The notes beneath the pieces are model-generated. The model worked only from the letters and a program-made list of their open reading frames with translations. It did no database searches and was not told the DNA's origin. Both the position numbers and the translations under genes were made by a program. A DNA stretch of 64,000 nucleotides from Flexivirga endophytica. Its GTDB lineage: Bacteria > Actinomycetota > Actinomycetes > Actinomycetales > Dermatophilaceae. Positions 1-10,324 of the stretch are shown here, in pieces (within the stretch, counting starts at the first letter, position 1; every line of letters begins with the position of its first letter). The DNA lies in contig NZ_BMHI01000001.1 in NCBI RefSeq assembly GCF_014640635.1, positions 992,001-1,056,000 of the forward strand. Direction: 5' to 3'.

Positions 1-271
1 CACCGGCTCGCACGACGACCTCTCCGTCGAGTGCGCACTTGTCCGGTAGCTGCTCGCGGACTGCCTCGACGAGCTCCGGGAAGTAGCGGGTGAGCGGCTT
101 CGACCCCCGCGAAGCCAGCTCCACCTCGTCGCCGTCCTTGAGCACGATGCACCGGAAACCGTCCCACTTGGGCTCGTAGGTCAGTCCGCCGTCGACACTG
201 TCCGCGGCGGGCACGGAGGCAATGGCCTTGGCGAGCATGGGCGTGATCGGCAACTCCAGCGGCAGGTCCAT
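1..271 (-). CDS. ligC: ATP-dependent DNA ligase, LigC type (5' part only)
   Basis: Seals nicks in duplex DNA through an enzyme-adenylate. The N-terminal 90 residues are visible and the gene runs off the left edge of the window. They carry the adenylation motif EPKWDGFR, whose lysine is the nucleophile that takes AMP, and later the ALDGEVV stretch typical of the nucleotidyltransferase domain. The start MDLPLELPITPMLAKA closely resembles mycobacterial LigC, the small stand-alone actinobacterial ligase without the LigD polymerase and nuclease domains. The start codon at 271 faces the next gene across a gap of only 36 bp, so the two promoters must overlap. The C-terminal OB domain cannot be checked here. 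Confidence 0.9.
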   Translation of the reverse strand, partial: MDLPLELPITPMLAKAIASVPAADSVDGGLTYEPKWDGFRCIVLKDGDEVELASRGSKPLTRYFPELVEAVREQLPDKCALDGEVVVRAG

Positions 272-307
272 CCGGCCATTGTGCCCGTCTGCTGCGACGA
301 TGGCCGC

Positions 308-1465
308 ATGAACAGCAGCGTGCTTCGCCGGGCCATCGCACCGGCCGCCGGCGTGACGACCGGGGTCGGCGCCGCGGTGGGTGGTGGGACCCTCGGTGTG
401 TCGAGCTATTTCGCCCGGCAGCTGGTCACTCCGGTGGTGCCGGTCGACGACACACCGGTTCTCGAGGTGGGCGCCCACCACGTCGCCCTCGCCGTCACCG
501 AGGATTCGATCGCCCCGGGGCGTTACGGCATGTGGCAGAACGACCTCGAGACGCACGCGCGCCTCGGCGACGTGCTCGACATCTCCGAGGACCGAGTGAC
601 CCGTCGACTCGACGGCATCGACTTCGGTGCTCTGCGGCCGGGGAAGGCCCGCTTCGACGGCTACTACTTCTGCGGACCGCCCGCGACGTCGCTGCCGGTG
701 GAGCTGGACGAGGTGGCACTGGAGACCTCCCTCGGTCCGATGCCGACCTGGGTCGACCGTGTCCCGGGCAGCGACCGTTGGGCGGTGCTCGTCCACGGTC
801 GCGGCGCGCTGCGCGGTGAGACACTACGGGCCGTGCCGGTGTTGCACGAGCTCGGCATCAGCAGCCTTGTTCCCAGCTACCGCAACGACATCGGATCGCC
901 GGCCTCGTCGGATCACCGCTATCACCTCGGGCTGAGCGAGTGGGCCGACGTGGAGGCTGCCGTTCTGTATGCCGCCTCGGCCGGCGCCCGTGAGGTGCAG
1001 CTCTTCGGCTGGTCGATGGGTGCTGCTGTCGTCCTGCAGTTCCTGGACCGGTCGTGGCTGGCCGAGCTCGTAGACCGCGTCGTGTTCGACTCGCCCGTGG
1101 TGTCGTGGGGGCCGGTGCTCGACTTCCACGCGGGGGAGCACCGGTTACCTCGCCTGATCTCACGGGTGGGTGCCCGGCTGTTGCGCAGCCGGTTGCACGG
1201 TCAGGCCGCGGGCCTGGGCGAGCCGATCGACATCCGCCTCACCGACTGGGTCCGTCGCGCGGACGAGCTGTCCAGGCCGATGCTGCTGATCCATTCTGCG
1301 GTGGACGAATTCGTGCCGTATGCGCCGACGGCGGCGTTGGCGGCAGCCCGCCCGGACCTGGTGCAACTGGAGACCTGGGACGTGGCGCGTCACTGTCGTG
1401 AGTGGAATGTCGATCCCGACCGCTGGGAGCGACTGGTCGCCGAATTCTGTTCTGCTCGAGGCTGA
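308..1465 (+). CDS. alpha/beta hydrolase with N-terminal membrane segment
   Basis: Serine hydrolase of unknown substrate, 385 aa. The nucleophile elbow GWSMGA places Ser at about residue 236. The acid is probably the Asp in VDEFVPY (about 333) and the base the His in ARHCREW (about 362). An alanine/glycine-rich hydrophobic stretch at about residues 8-40 looks like a signal anchor, so the catalytic domain is probably outside or at the membrane. I chose ATG 308; a GTG at 281 would add nine residues of poor coding character and lies only 9 bp from the divergent ligase start. It is followed after 49 bp by the PPK2 gene and may be cotranscribed with it. Confidence 0.75.
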   Translation: MNSSVLRRAIAPAAGVTTGVGAAVGGGTLGVSSYFARQLVTPVVPVDDTPVLEVGAHHVALAVTEDSIAPGRYGMWQNDLETHARLGDVLDISEDRVTRRLDGIDFGALRPGKARFDGYYFCGPPATSLPVELDEVALETSLGPMPTWVDRVPGSDRWAVLVHGRGALRGETLRAVPVLHELGISSLVPSYRNDIGSPASSDHRYHLGLSEWADVEAAVLYAASAGAREVQLFGWSMGAAVVLQFLDRSWLAELVDRVVFDSPVVSWGPVLDFHAGEHRLPRLISRVGARLLRSRLHGQAAGLGEPIDIRLTDWVRRADELSRPMLLIHSAVDEFVPYAPTAALAAARPDLVQLETWDVARHCREWNVDPDRWERLVAEFCSARG

Positions 1466-1514
1466 CAGGCGCTCGTCCGGCCTCGAGCCGTCGCGACGTG
1501 TGCGACGATGTGGC

Positions 1515-2402
1515 ATGGCCAAGAAGAACGCGAAGAAGTCGAAGAAGAAGGACGCGAAGAGGGCGTCGGACGACTCGATCAGCAGTGCGCTGCGGGTTAC
1601 GCCGGGCTTTCAGCTCAGCGACCTGGATCCGACTGCCACGCCTGCCTTTTCGGGCAAGAAGCAGGACGCCGCCGAGGCCATGGAGTCGACGCGGGCCGAG
1701 ATCGACGATCTGCAGGAGCGCCTCTACGCGGGCGGACGCGACGGCGACGGTCCCGCGATCCTGCTCGTGGTTCAGGGAATGGACACGTCCGGCAAGGGCG
1801 GCATCATGCGGCACGTCGTAGGCGCGGTGGACCCGCAGGGTGTGAAGTTGCACGCGTTCAAGGCACCCACCGCGGAGGAGCGGCGTCATCCGTTCCTGTG
1901 GCGCATCCGCCGGGAACTGCCCGAACCGGGTTACATCGGCGTCTTCGATCGCTCGCACTACGAGGACGTGCTGGTCGTGCGCGTCCATGACCTCGTGCCG
2001 CCGTCGACCTGGGGCCGACGCTACGGCCAGATCAACACCTTCGAACGCAGTGCGAACGACAAGGGCATCCACCTCATCAAGGTGATGCTGCACATCTCCG
2101 CGGACGAGCAGAAGGCACGGCTCGCCGAGCGCCTCGAACGACCCGACAAGTACTGGAAGTTCAACCCGGGCGACATCGACGAGCGTGAGCACTGGGACCA
2201 CTACCAGGAGGCCTACCAGGCCGTGCTCGACAAGACGTCGACCGATGAGAACCCTTGGTATGTCGTGCCGGCCGACCGCAAGTGGTACGCGCGTCTCGCG
2301 GTGCAGCAACTGCTGCTCGACAAGCTGCGCGAGCTCGACCCGGGATGGCCCGACGCCGACTTCGACGTCGCCGAGCAGAAGAGGCGGCTGGCTGCGACCT
2401 GA
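1515..2402 (+). CDS. ppk2: PPK2-family polyphosphate:nucleotide phosphotransferase
   Basis: Transfers phosphate between polyphosphate and nucleotides. The protein is 295 aa, the usual one-domain PPK2 length. It shows the PPK2 Walker A loop GMDTSGKGG (about residues 88-96), the Walker B/lid region FDRSHYED (about 144-151), and the family blocks HPFLWRIRRELP, INTFER, HISADEQKARL and WYVVPADRKWY. The lysine-rich N-terminus (MAKKNAKKSKKKD) is low-complexity and probably disordered. An upstream in-frame extension to 1320 overlaps the hydrolase gene and is arginine-rich noise, so ATG 1515 is preferred. Which nucleotide is used (AMP, ADP or GDP) cannot be told from sequence. Its stop lies 14 bp from the stop of the convergent glgX. 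Confidence 0.9.
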   Translation: MAKKNAKKSKKKDAKRASDDSISSALRVTPGFQLSDLDPTATPAFSGKKQDAAEAMESTRAEIDDLQERLYAGGRDGDGPAILLVVQGMDTSGKGGIMRHVVGAVDPQGVKLHAFKAPTAEERRHPFLWRIRRELPEPGYIGVFDRSHYEDVLVVRVHDLVPPSTWGRRYGQINTFERSANDKGIHLIKVMLHISADEQKARLAERLERPDKYWKFNPGDIDEREHWDHYQEAYQAVLDKTSTDENPWYVVPADRKWYARLAVQQLLLDKLRELDPGWPDADFDVAEQKRRLAAT

Positions 2403-2416
2403 GGTGGCACTGCCGC

Positions 2417-4543
<2,127 letters not shown>

Positions 4544-4622
4544 TGTGGTCCACGGGATTCCGGTCCGACCCGGCTACCTTGGGTCAAGTGACCGGTGAGA
4601 CCGCGCGGCCAGGGATGTGCCG

Positions 4623-5729
4623 ATGGGTGTGAAGAGCACTTTGCGACACGAATTGTCCCGGGTCCCAGGCCTGTTGGGGCTGGCGCGGTTGGCCGCCGGG
4701 ACGTTCCGGGTCTGCATGAAGCACCGGGTCACCGGTCTGGCGGCGGAAGCCGGCTTCTTCGCACTGCTGTCGTTACCGCCGCTGATCTTCGGGTTGCTGG
4801 GCGCAGTCGGTTACCTCGGCCACTGGCTCGGACCGGACATCGTCGGCCAGGTCACGGCCAACATCGAGCACTACGCGTCAGGATTCCTGACCGAGCAGAG
4901 TCTGCGAGACGTGATCATGCCGACCGTGAACTCGGCGCTCAGCGCTGGTCGGCCGGATGTCGTCTCGGTGGGTTTCCTGCTCTCACTGTGGTCCGGGTCA
5001 CGCGCGCTGAACGTCATGCTCGACACCGTGTCGATCATGTACGGACACGGCGGGCATCGTGGGATCGTCCAGGCGCGGATGCTGAGCCTTTCGCTCTATT
5101 TCGGCGGGTTGATCTTCGGCGCGATCGTGGTGCCGCTGATCGTGATCGGTCCGGACATCCTCAGTGGGTGGCTGCCTCCGGGTCTGCGCTTCCTGATGGT
5201 CTTCTACTGGCCACTGGTCGGCGGACTGACGATCCTCACTCTCGCGACCTTCTTCCACATCGCGACACCGGGCAGGTTGCCGTGGTTGCGACATCTGCCG
5301 GGCGGAGTGCTGACCCTGGCGATCTGGGTGGTGGCGTCGATGATGTTGCGCTGGTTCCTCGGCCGGTCGGTGGGGGACCACAGCGCGAGCATCTACGGCC
5401 CGCTCGCAGCAGCGATCGTGGTGATGACCTGGCTGTACTTCCTCGGGATCGCGGTGCTGATCGGTGCAGCGCTGAATTCCGCGTCCGTGCGACTGTGGCG
5501 TGCACCGGAGCGCACCCCGGTGCACGAGCGCGCCATCGAGTGGATCGGCGACGGAGTGACCCGGTTGCGGGAGCAGACGGTCGAGACCGAAACGGGCCGC
5601 CTGAAACTGCCGGTCACCCGCGTGGAGAGCGCCGAGCGACGCAGGTCCCGCGCCATACCGGAACCGGTCTTGGCGGAGGACGCCACACCGGACGAACCCC
5701 GTTTGGATTCCCGGCGCGCGATCGGCTAA
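4623..5729 (+). CDS. YihY/BrkB-family inner-membrane protein
   Basis: Integral membrane protein of the YihY/virulence-factor BrkB family, about 368 aa; the biochemical function of the family is not settled. I see the family's N-terminal block (KHRVTGLAAEAGFFALLSLP, about residues 32-51), about six hydrophobic helices, and the conserved stretches SGSRALNVMLD and GPLAAAIVVMTWLYF. A hydrophilic, arginine-rich tail of about 85 residues follows the last helix and should be cytoplasmic. A GTG two codons upstream (4617) is an alternative start. It is divergent from glgX with about 80 bp between starts. Confidence 0.85.
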   Translation: MGVKSTLRHELSRVPGLLGLARLAAGTFRVCMKHRVTGLAAEAGFFALLSLPPLIFGLLGAVGYLGHWLGPDIVGQVTANIEHYASGFLTEQSLRDVIMPTVNSALSAGRPDVVSVGFLLSLWSGSRALNVMLDTVSIMYGHGGHRGIVQARMLSLSLYFGGLIFGAIVVPLIVIGPDILSGWLPPGLRFLMVFYWPLVGGLTILTLATFFHIATPGRLPWLRHLPGGVLTLAIWVVASMMLRWFLGRSVGDHSASIYGPLAAAIVVMTWLYFLGIAVLIGAALNSASVRLWRAPERTPVHERAIEWIGDGVTRLREQTVETETGRLKLPVTRVESAERRRSRAIPEPVLAEDATPDEPRLDSRRAIG

Positions 5730-5771
5730 TGTTTCGGCTCGTGCACGACGCGGTTTCGCGTCAGGCAGCAG

Positions 5772-5844
5772 GCGGACATAGCTCAGTTGGTAGAGCGCAA
5801 CCTTGCCAAGGTTGAGGTCGCCGGTTCGAGCCCGGTTGTCCGCT
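5772..5844 (+). tRNA. tRNA-Gly (GCC)
   Basis: Complete 73-nt cloverleaf. The acceptor GCGGACA pairs with TGTCCGC and the discriminator is T. The D-arm contains AGCTCAGTTGG, the anticodon loop TTGCCAA puts GCC at 5805-5807, and the T-loop is GGTTCGAGCC. No CCA is encoded. It is the first of two identical Gly copies. Confidence 0.97.
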
Positions 5845-5856
5845 CTGGTTCACGGT

Positions 5857-5883
5857 TCTCGAGCCTCCTCGTGAGGCTCGAGA
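5857..5883 (+). terminator. intergenic hairpin between tRNA-Gly and tRNA-Cys
   Basis: Near-perfect inverted repeat CTCGAGCCTC / GAGGCTCGAG with a 5-nt loop. No T-tract follows, so it may be a processing site in a polycistronic tRNA transcript rather than an intrinsic terminator. Confidence 0.5.
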
Positions 5884-5895
5884 CCGGGGACACGC

Positions 5896-5966
5896 GGTGG
5901 AGTGGCCGAGAGGCGAGGCAACGGCCTGCAAAGCCGTCTACACGGGTTCAAATCCCGTCTCCACCT
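5896..5966 (+). tRNA. tRNA-Cys (GCA)
   Basis: 71-nt cloverleaf. The acceptor GGTGGAG pairs with CTCCACC, the anticodon loop CTGCAAA puts GCA at 5928-5930, and the T-loop is GGTTCAAATCC. The discriminator is T and no CCA is encoded. Confidence 0.96.
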
Positions 5967-6074
5967 CGTTACCTGGACTGCTGAAACGTTCCGAGAGGCC
6001 CGTTTTGGAGGTTGGGCAGGGTGTCGGATAGAGTTCTTATCCGTTGCCCTGACTGACGAAGTCGAGGTTGACAG

Positions 6075-6147
6075 GCGGACATAGCTCAGTTGGTAGAGCG
6101 CAACCTTGCCAAGGTTGAGGTCGCCGGTTCGAGCCCGGTTGTCCGCT
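6075..6147 (+). tRNA. tRNA-Gly (GCC), second copy
   Basis: Identical over all 73 nt to the copy at 5772. The identity extends a few bases into each flank (CAG before, CTG after), which suggests a recent duplication or gene conversion. Confidence 0.97.
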
Positions 6148-6165
6148 CTGCAGTACATATCGCTA

Positions 6166-6240
6166 GGACGATTGGCGCAGCGGTAGCGCGCTTCCCTGAC
6201 ACGGAAGAGGTCACTGGTTCGATCCCAGTATCGTCCACCA
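6166..6240 (+). tRNA. tRNA-Val (GAC)
   Basis: The acceptor GGACGAT pairs with ATCGTCC, the anticodon loop CTGACAC puts GAC at 6198-6200, and the T-loop is GGTTCGATCCC. Unlike its neighbours, the 3' CCA is encoded (6238-6240). This is the last tRNA before the gene-poor junction, so it is the natural candidate attachment site for the island that follows. Confidence 0.95.
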
Positions 6241-6245
6241 GCACG

Positions 6246-6288
6246 AAACAGCCTCTGACCTGCGGTAACGCGAGGTCAGGGGCTGTTT
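6246..6288 (+). terminator. intrinsic terminator after the tRNA cluster
   Basis: A 16-bp stem (AAACAGCCTCTGACCT against its complement, one G-T wobble) with an 11-nt loop. The 3' arm ends in a short T-run. It lies 6 bp after tRNA-Val and closes the tRNA operon. Confidence 0.85.
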
Positions 6289-7112
6289 GTATAGCTGTCG
6301 AGGTCACCCACGGGGTCACTGGCGGCGGTGAGGTCACGTGGCGGCCCGCGGCCGATTACAGGGCAGCCCTTCGCCGTAGCTTGCGCAGGAAGCACCACGA
6401 AGACGCCGCACTGCGTTGGCCCGCAGCCCGCGAGCTGATGACGACAACGAGAGAGGCAGCACACTACGGCGATTCGTATGAACTCGCGCCGGCGGAGACT
6501 TCGGGACGGGGTCGCCCAAGTTGACCGTCAGCTCGGTTGCGAGTCCCGGGGGTGACACGAGTTCCGGGCGGGAGAACGCCGCCGTACGCGCGGACGTTAC
6601 GCGGCTCCGAACGTCTCTCGCGGTCGCACACACGCTTTGTCTAGCTTAAAACGCGGGGTCGACGTCGAGTACGTCACGGCGTCGAACTGAGAGCGCCTGG
6701 CAGGCACAAACCTGCCCGCCATCGCATACCGGTCTGGCGATATTGGGTACGTCACCTTTCGCTCCCGTGTGGCCGGCCCTGCGGCGGCCATGCAGCACCA
6801 AGCGTCCCTGCCGGTGTGTGTGAGTCGAAACTTGACTCCGGGAAACCAGATCATGGTGGTTACCGACGGCTTCGCACTTAAGAGCGTGGTCAGGAGCCGA
6901 TGCCTACATGTACATCCTGCGTCGCGCGGGTGACGTAGCTGCGGCGCATATCTTTGACCTCGCTGGCGACCACGCTTGTGTCCTCGTACTGACTCATCGT
7001 CAGGTTCTGCGCCGAGATCGACCGATTCGACCGCGTGTCGTTTGTTCGCGGATGCGAGCTAGTGGGCGTTACGTTCTCGGCGAGTACCGGCAATGTGCGA
7101 CGTGGTCGGCGC
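6289..7112. other. gene-poor stretch, nothing recognised
   Basis: About 820 bp between the tRNA terminator and the palindrome/MITE. Only short open frames occur on both strands and none has a recognisable domain, a convincing ribosome site or normal actinobacterial codon bias. Composition looks less GC-rich than the flanking genes. Probably decayed mobile DNA. Confidence 0.6.
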
Positions 7113-7137
7113 CAGGTCTAGATCTGGTCTAGACCTG
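7113..7137. repeat. perfect palindrome CAGGTCTAGA-N5-TCTAGACCTG
   Basis: Two 10-bp arms around TCTGG. It lies immediately outside the left end of the MITE-like element and just past the stop codon of the excisionase-like gene as it would have been before the insertion. It could be that gene's terminator hairpin or an operator. Confidence 0.7.
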
Positions 7138-7140
7138 CTT

Positions 7141-7596
7141 GGCTTTGTAGGTGAGACCTGAGAGCGTTTGCCGATGAGTTTCGACAGCACCTGGGTATGT
7201 CGCCGATTGGATGTCAGTGGGCGGCTCCCGCTGACCAGGTGTTCCCCCCGCAAGCTCAGAGCAAGGTGACCGGCGAGGACTGTTTCGAGATGTGCACCGC
7301 GCGTGCCGTAGGACGTCCCTGTCCCGGTTGCGGCAGCCGGACAACTCCCACGGGACGACGAACGTCAGCTCGCATCTGGATGGAGCTGTGACCTGCGGCG
7401 TCACCGGTGATGGATCGTCAAACGGTGATGACCCAGGATCAATCTTGCCGACAGCTGCGGTGGCGCGGACACTGGCCGCCATCTCGTGGCTCGGTCACAG
7501 GTGCTGCCGAAACTTATCTACATTTGCACGCCGACCCGGGGGTGCACTGCTCTCAGAACTGACCGGCAAACGCTCTCGGGGCTCACCTACAAAGCC
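7141..7596. mobile_element. MITE-like element, 456 bp, with terminal inverted repeats
   Basis: The ends match as inverted repeats at 31 of 33 positions: 7141-7173 (GGCTTTGTAGGTGAG, then five variable bases, then AGAGCGTTTGCCG) and the reverse complement of 7564-7596. Just inside lies a second block, AT(G/A)AGTTTCG(A/G)CAGCACCTG, at 7174-7193 and inverted at 7499-7518; in the right copy about 45 bp separate the two blocks. The flanks ACCTGCTT (7133-7140) and ACCTGCTG (7597-7604) look like an 8-bp target duplication with one change. No transposase is encoded. The GGCT ends and 8-bp duplication recall the ISL3 group, but that is only a suggestion. Confidence 0.7.
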
Positions 7597-7796
7597 ACCT
7601 GCTGAACTGTTGGGACGAGGTGCATCAATCGGTCGACGTCAGCTGGGTCGACGCGGAGAACTCGTGGGCCGCTGTGGTACGCGGGGAGTTGGCCCGCGGC
7701 GATTCGTCGGCGGAGCGTCCGAGTGCTCAGGCCCGTGCGCTCTGCAGCTTCGGCGAGTGACTCGTACTGGCGGCGTGCAGTGGGATGCGTTGACAT
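7587..7796 (-). CDS. excisionase-like helix-turn-helix protein
   Basis: Small DNA-binding protein of about 69 aa with the MerR-like/excisionase winged-helix pattern: SLAEAAERTGLSTRTLRRRI as the helix-turn-helix, then AGQLPAYHSG and VDPADVDRLM. Such proteins are usually encoded beside tyrosine or serine integrases in actinobacterial integrative elements, but no integrase is visible here. ATG 7796 is preferred because GGAAGGGG precedes it at good spacing; an upstream ATG at 7814 is possible. Its stop codon TAG lies inside the right terminal repeat of the MITE. Without the insertion the frame would read VQQV and stop at once, so the insertion changed only the last two residues. Confidence 0.7.
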   Translation of the reverse strand: MSTHPTARRQYESLAEAAERTGLSTRTLRRRIAAGQLPAYHSGPRVLRVDPADVDRLMHLVPTVQQVAL

Positions 7797-8299
7797 GGTG
7801 GTTTCCCCTTCCAAGCATCTGAAGGTCGAGTTGTGCCTCTCGTGCTCATGACAGCGTCAGGCGACACCATCGTGGCGACGCTTACGCGTTCGAGAAGTTC
7901 TGCGCGCAGTGCGAGATCGCTTCGGACCGAGTGAGGACGCTCCTCACCGCGGGCCGGCCTAGAACTGGCGCCTCGATGCCGTCAGAAGGTTCGTTCGTTT
8001 TCTTCCACTGGATGAAGGGTCTCCGCAGGAAATTCTGCGCGTGGCGTCCGTCGACTGTCTCGTGGTGGGCGCTACCACAGCAGGATCAGGTTGCCGAAGG
8101 CGCGCCGTTGGTGGTTGGTCATGTCCGGTTCCTAGGGGGCCGACCCGGGACTGGCACCACGGATGTGGGCGATATCTTCCGTTACCCCGACCATCGCGCA
8201 TCTTTCCCTTCATGGGTCATTCGGTGCTGGATGCGGACAACGGACCGCTGGTCCGTGGACGCTGCCATGATCGCCTCGGCCGGTCCAGCGCAGCTCGGC
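7797..8299. other. gap with no recognisable gene
   Basis: About 500 bp between the excisionase-like gene and the readable start of the broken glycoside hydrolase. Open frames exist but I recognise none. Part of it may be the decayed N-terminal end of the hydrolase gene or its promoter. Confidence 0.5.
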
Positions 8300-9216
8300 G
8301 TTGAGTGGAAGCACGAGGCCGTGCAACTGGCCACCAGCATGCGCGACCCCACCGGCCGCTGGGTCTGGCACGTGCGCGCCAGCGACCTACATCAGCCTCT
8401 TCTACCTGCAGACGCCGAAGTCGCTCGGGGACCCCGAGCTTCGCCACCGGCTGCGACCATCGCCCAGCTACTTCGAGCGACCTGCGCGACTGGACCGAAC
8501 ACGGCACGGTGCTGGCGCCCGGTGGTCATTGCGCTCTTGACGCGACGGCGACGTGGACCGGGTCCGTTGTCAGCGGGAGAGGGCGGATCGTAGTGTTCTA
8601 CGCCGCACCAGGGTTCTCGCAGAGGGCGAAGTCGCCAATGTCGAAGTGATCACGGCGCAGGTGACGGACGACTTGTTCACCTGGCGGAAAGAGCCGTCGA
8701 TCGAGATCCGTGCCGACGCCCGCTGGCACGAGAAGCTCGGTGACTCCGACTGGCCGGTGGAAGTCCGGTGTGACCCCTGGGTCTACCACGACGGCGACAT
8801 CTGACACATTTTCATCACCGCGCGCCAAGACCGGTGAACTCTTCGATCGAGGAGTCGTTGGCCGTGCGACCTCCACTGGTCGGTTCGGCCGCCGCTGACA
8901 TCACCCGGTGCGCGGTTCGGAAACTGGAGGTGCTCCAGCGCATCGTCCTGGACAGGCAGGAATTCGTCATGTTCTCGGCCCATGTCGCGACACTCACAGC
9001 ATGTCGGACGCAGGGCGGCGGAGGGAAGTCCGGCACCTGGATCGCCCCGGCAGATCGGGACATCCGCATCAATGTAGCGGTCAACCCAATCGGACCCGGG
9101 CTCTACAGCGGCCGAGTCGTCGATCTCGATGGCGTCGAAGTCCTATTGGCGTTCCGCAGGATCCACGACAGTGGGGAATTCGCGGGCGGCGTTATCGATG
9201 CGATCCTGTCACCGCA
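8300..9216 (+). pseudogene. shattered beta-fructosidase-type (GH32/GH43-like) pseudogene
   Basis: Recognisable pieces of one family occur in the right order but in different frames: LFYLQTPKSLGDPELRHR (about 8380-8440), DLRDWTEHGTVLAPGG then ATWTGSVV (about 8490-8590), a piece with RWHEKLGDSDWP and DPWVYHDGDI (to 8804), then a TGA where Trp is expected, then HIFITAR, then TGELFDRGVVGRATST in another frame, then KLEVLQRIVLDRQEFVMFS through LYSGRVVDLDGVEVLLAF (about 8920-9170). That is at least one in-frame stop and about four frame changes. The functional ancestor would hydrolyse beta-fructosides or similar glycans. Boundaries are approximate. Confidence 0.75.
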
Positions 9217-9281
9217 CCAGGAGGACATACCGGCAGCCCGCCGACCGTGGAAGCCTCATTCCATCCGACGCTCAATGATGG

Positions 9282-10178
9282 TCAAGCGGGCCCGGTGGTC
9301 GGGTCGTAACGTTCGATGCAGAACTCGGCGATCCGGTCCACCAGCGCAGCGATCGTTTCGGCTGCGTGGTGGCGGCGATCCCACGCTGCGTAGAGCCGGA
9401 GGGTGACCGGACCGTGTAGGCCTGCGATCGGCCGGGCGACCAACTCGAAGCGTGTATCGTCGGAGACCACGGCAACCCCACGGCCGGCCGCCGAAAGGGC
9501 CTGTGCAACTTGGGCATTCGTGCATTCGATGAAGTCCGAGTATGCGATCTCGACCGACTCCATGGCTTGGTTCAGGAGTGTGCGCGGTCGAAAGTCCTCG
9601 GTCAGGAGCACAAGCGTGCGCTCTGCGAGTGTCTTAAGATCCACAGACTCGTGCGTTGCGAGTGGATCCTGGGACGGCACTTGTGCCCATATCGGTAGTG
9701 CCGCGATTTGCCGCGAGGCGAGACTGCGTGGTGGTGGCCTGTGCACGATGGCGAGGTCTGCGCCATCAGCGATCGCGGCTGTTGCGCCTCGGGGGTCGAG
9801 GGAGCGCAGCATCGGAACAGGATCTGTGGAGTCGAGTGTTGCGATAAACGGCGCGATGACGTCCGTGAGCGTGGTCGCCGGAACGGCGAGATGAAGGTCT
9901 TGGAGCCTTCCAGAAGCCAGTGATGCGGCGCTGCTATCGAGCCGGTCTGCCTGCTGAAGCAACTGGCGAACGCCGAACAGGTAGGTCTCGCCGGCATGCG
10001 TCAGTCGGAACCTGCGGCCGTCTCGAGTGAATAGGCGTAGCCCGATTTCCTTCTGTAGCAGTTGGAGCTGCCGGGATAGTACGGGCTGGGTGACGTGCAG
10101 GAGTCGCGCAGCCTGGGTGGCCGAGCCGGCATCCACGGTTGCGACGAAGTAACGAAGGCGGCGCAGCTCAGGTGTCAC
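9282..10178 (-). CDS. LysR-family transcriptional regulator
   Basis: 298 aa with the LysR layout. The N-terminal winged helix-turn-helix (RRLRYFVATVDAGS, then ATQAARLLHVTQPVLSRQLQ, about residues 6-40) is followed by a periplasmic-binding-protein-like effector domain. It is transcribed divergently from the aldehyde dehydrogenase at 10325 across a 146-bp gap, the classical arrangement in which a LysR protein regulates its neighbour and itself. The inducer is unknown; a semialdehyde or its amino precursor is a reasonable guess from the neighbour. Confidence 0.9.
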   Translation of the reverse strand: MTPELRRLRYFVATVDAGSATQAARLLHVTQPVLSRQLQLLQKEIGLRLFTRDGRRFRLTHAGETYLFGVRQLLQQADRLDSSAASLASGRLQDLHLAVPATTLTDVIAPFIATLDSTDPVPMLRSLDPRGATAAIADGADLAIVHRPPPRSLASRQIAALPIWAQVPSQDPLATHESVDLKTLAERTLVLLTEDFRPRTLLNQAMESVEIAYSDFIECTNAQVAQALSAAGRGVAVVSDDTRFELVARPIAGLHGPVTLRLYAAWDRRHHAAETIAALVDRIAEFCIERYDPTTGPA

Positions 10179-10324
10179 GGGACTGTCCGTGTTCTTTCAT
10201 GTCCATGGGGCATGAGAATAGTGCCATATAGGCGTTGGACAGCATCGATCACTTTTCACATAGTTGACGTCGTAGGGTCCGAGCTACCTAAGACCCGGTA
10301 GGCCATCTGCCGTCTTGCCTGAGA

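Noticed and set aside
6166-6240. attL/attR pair defined by a tRNA-Val 3' repeat
   Set aside because: I did not notice a second copy of the tRNA 3' end inside the window by eye; only the tRNA-side end can be proposed.
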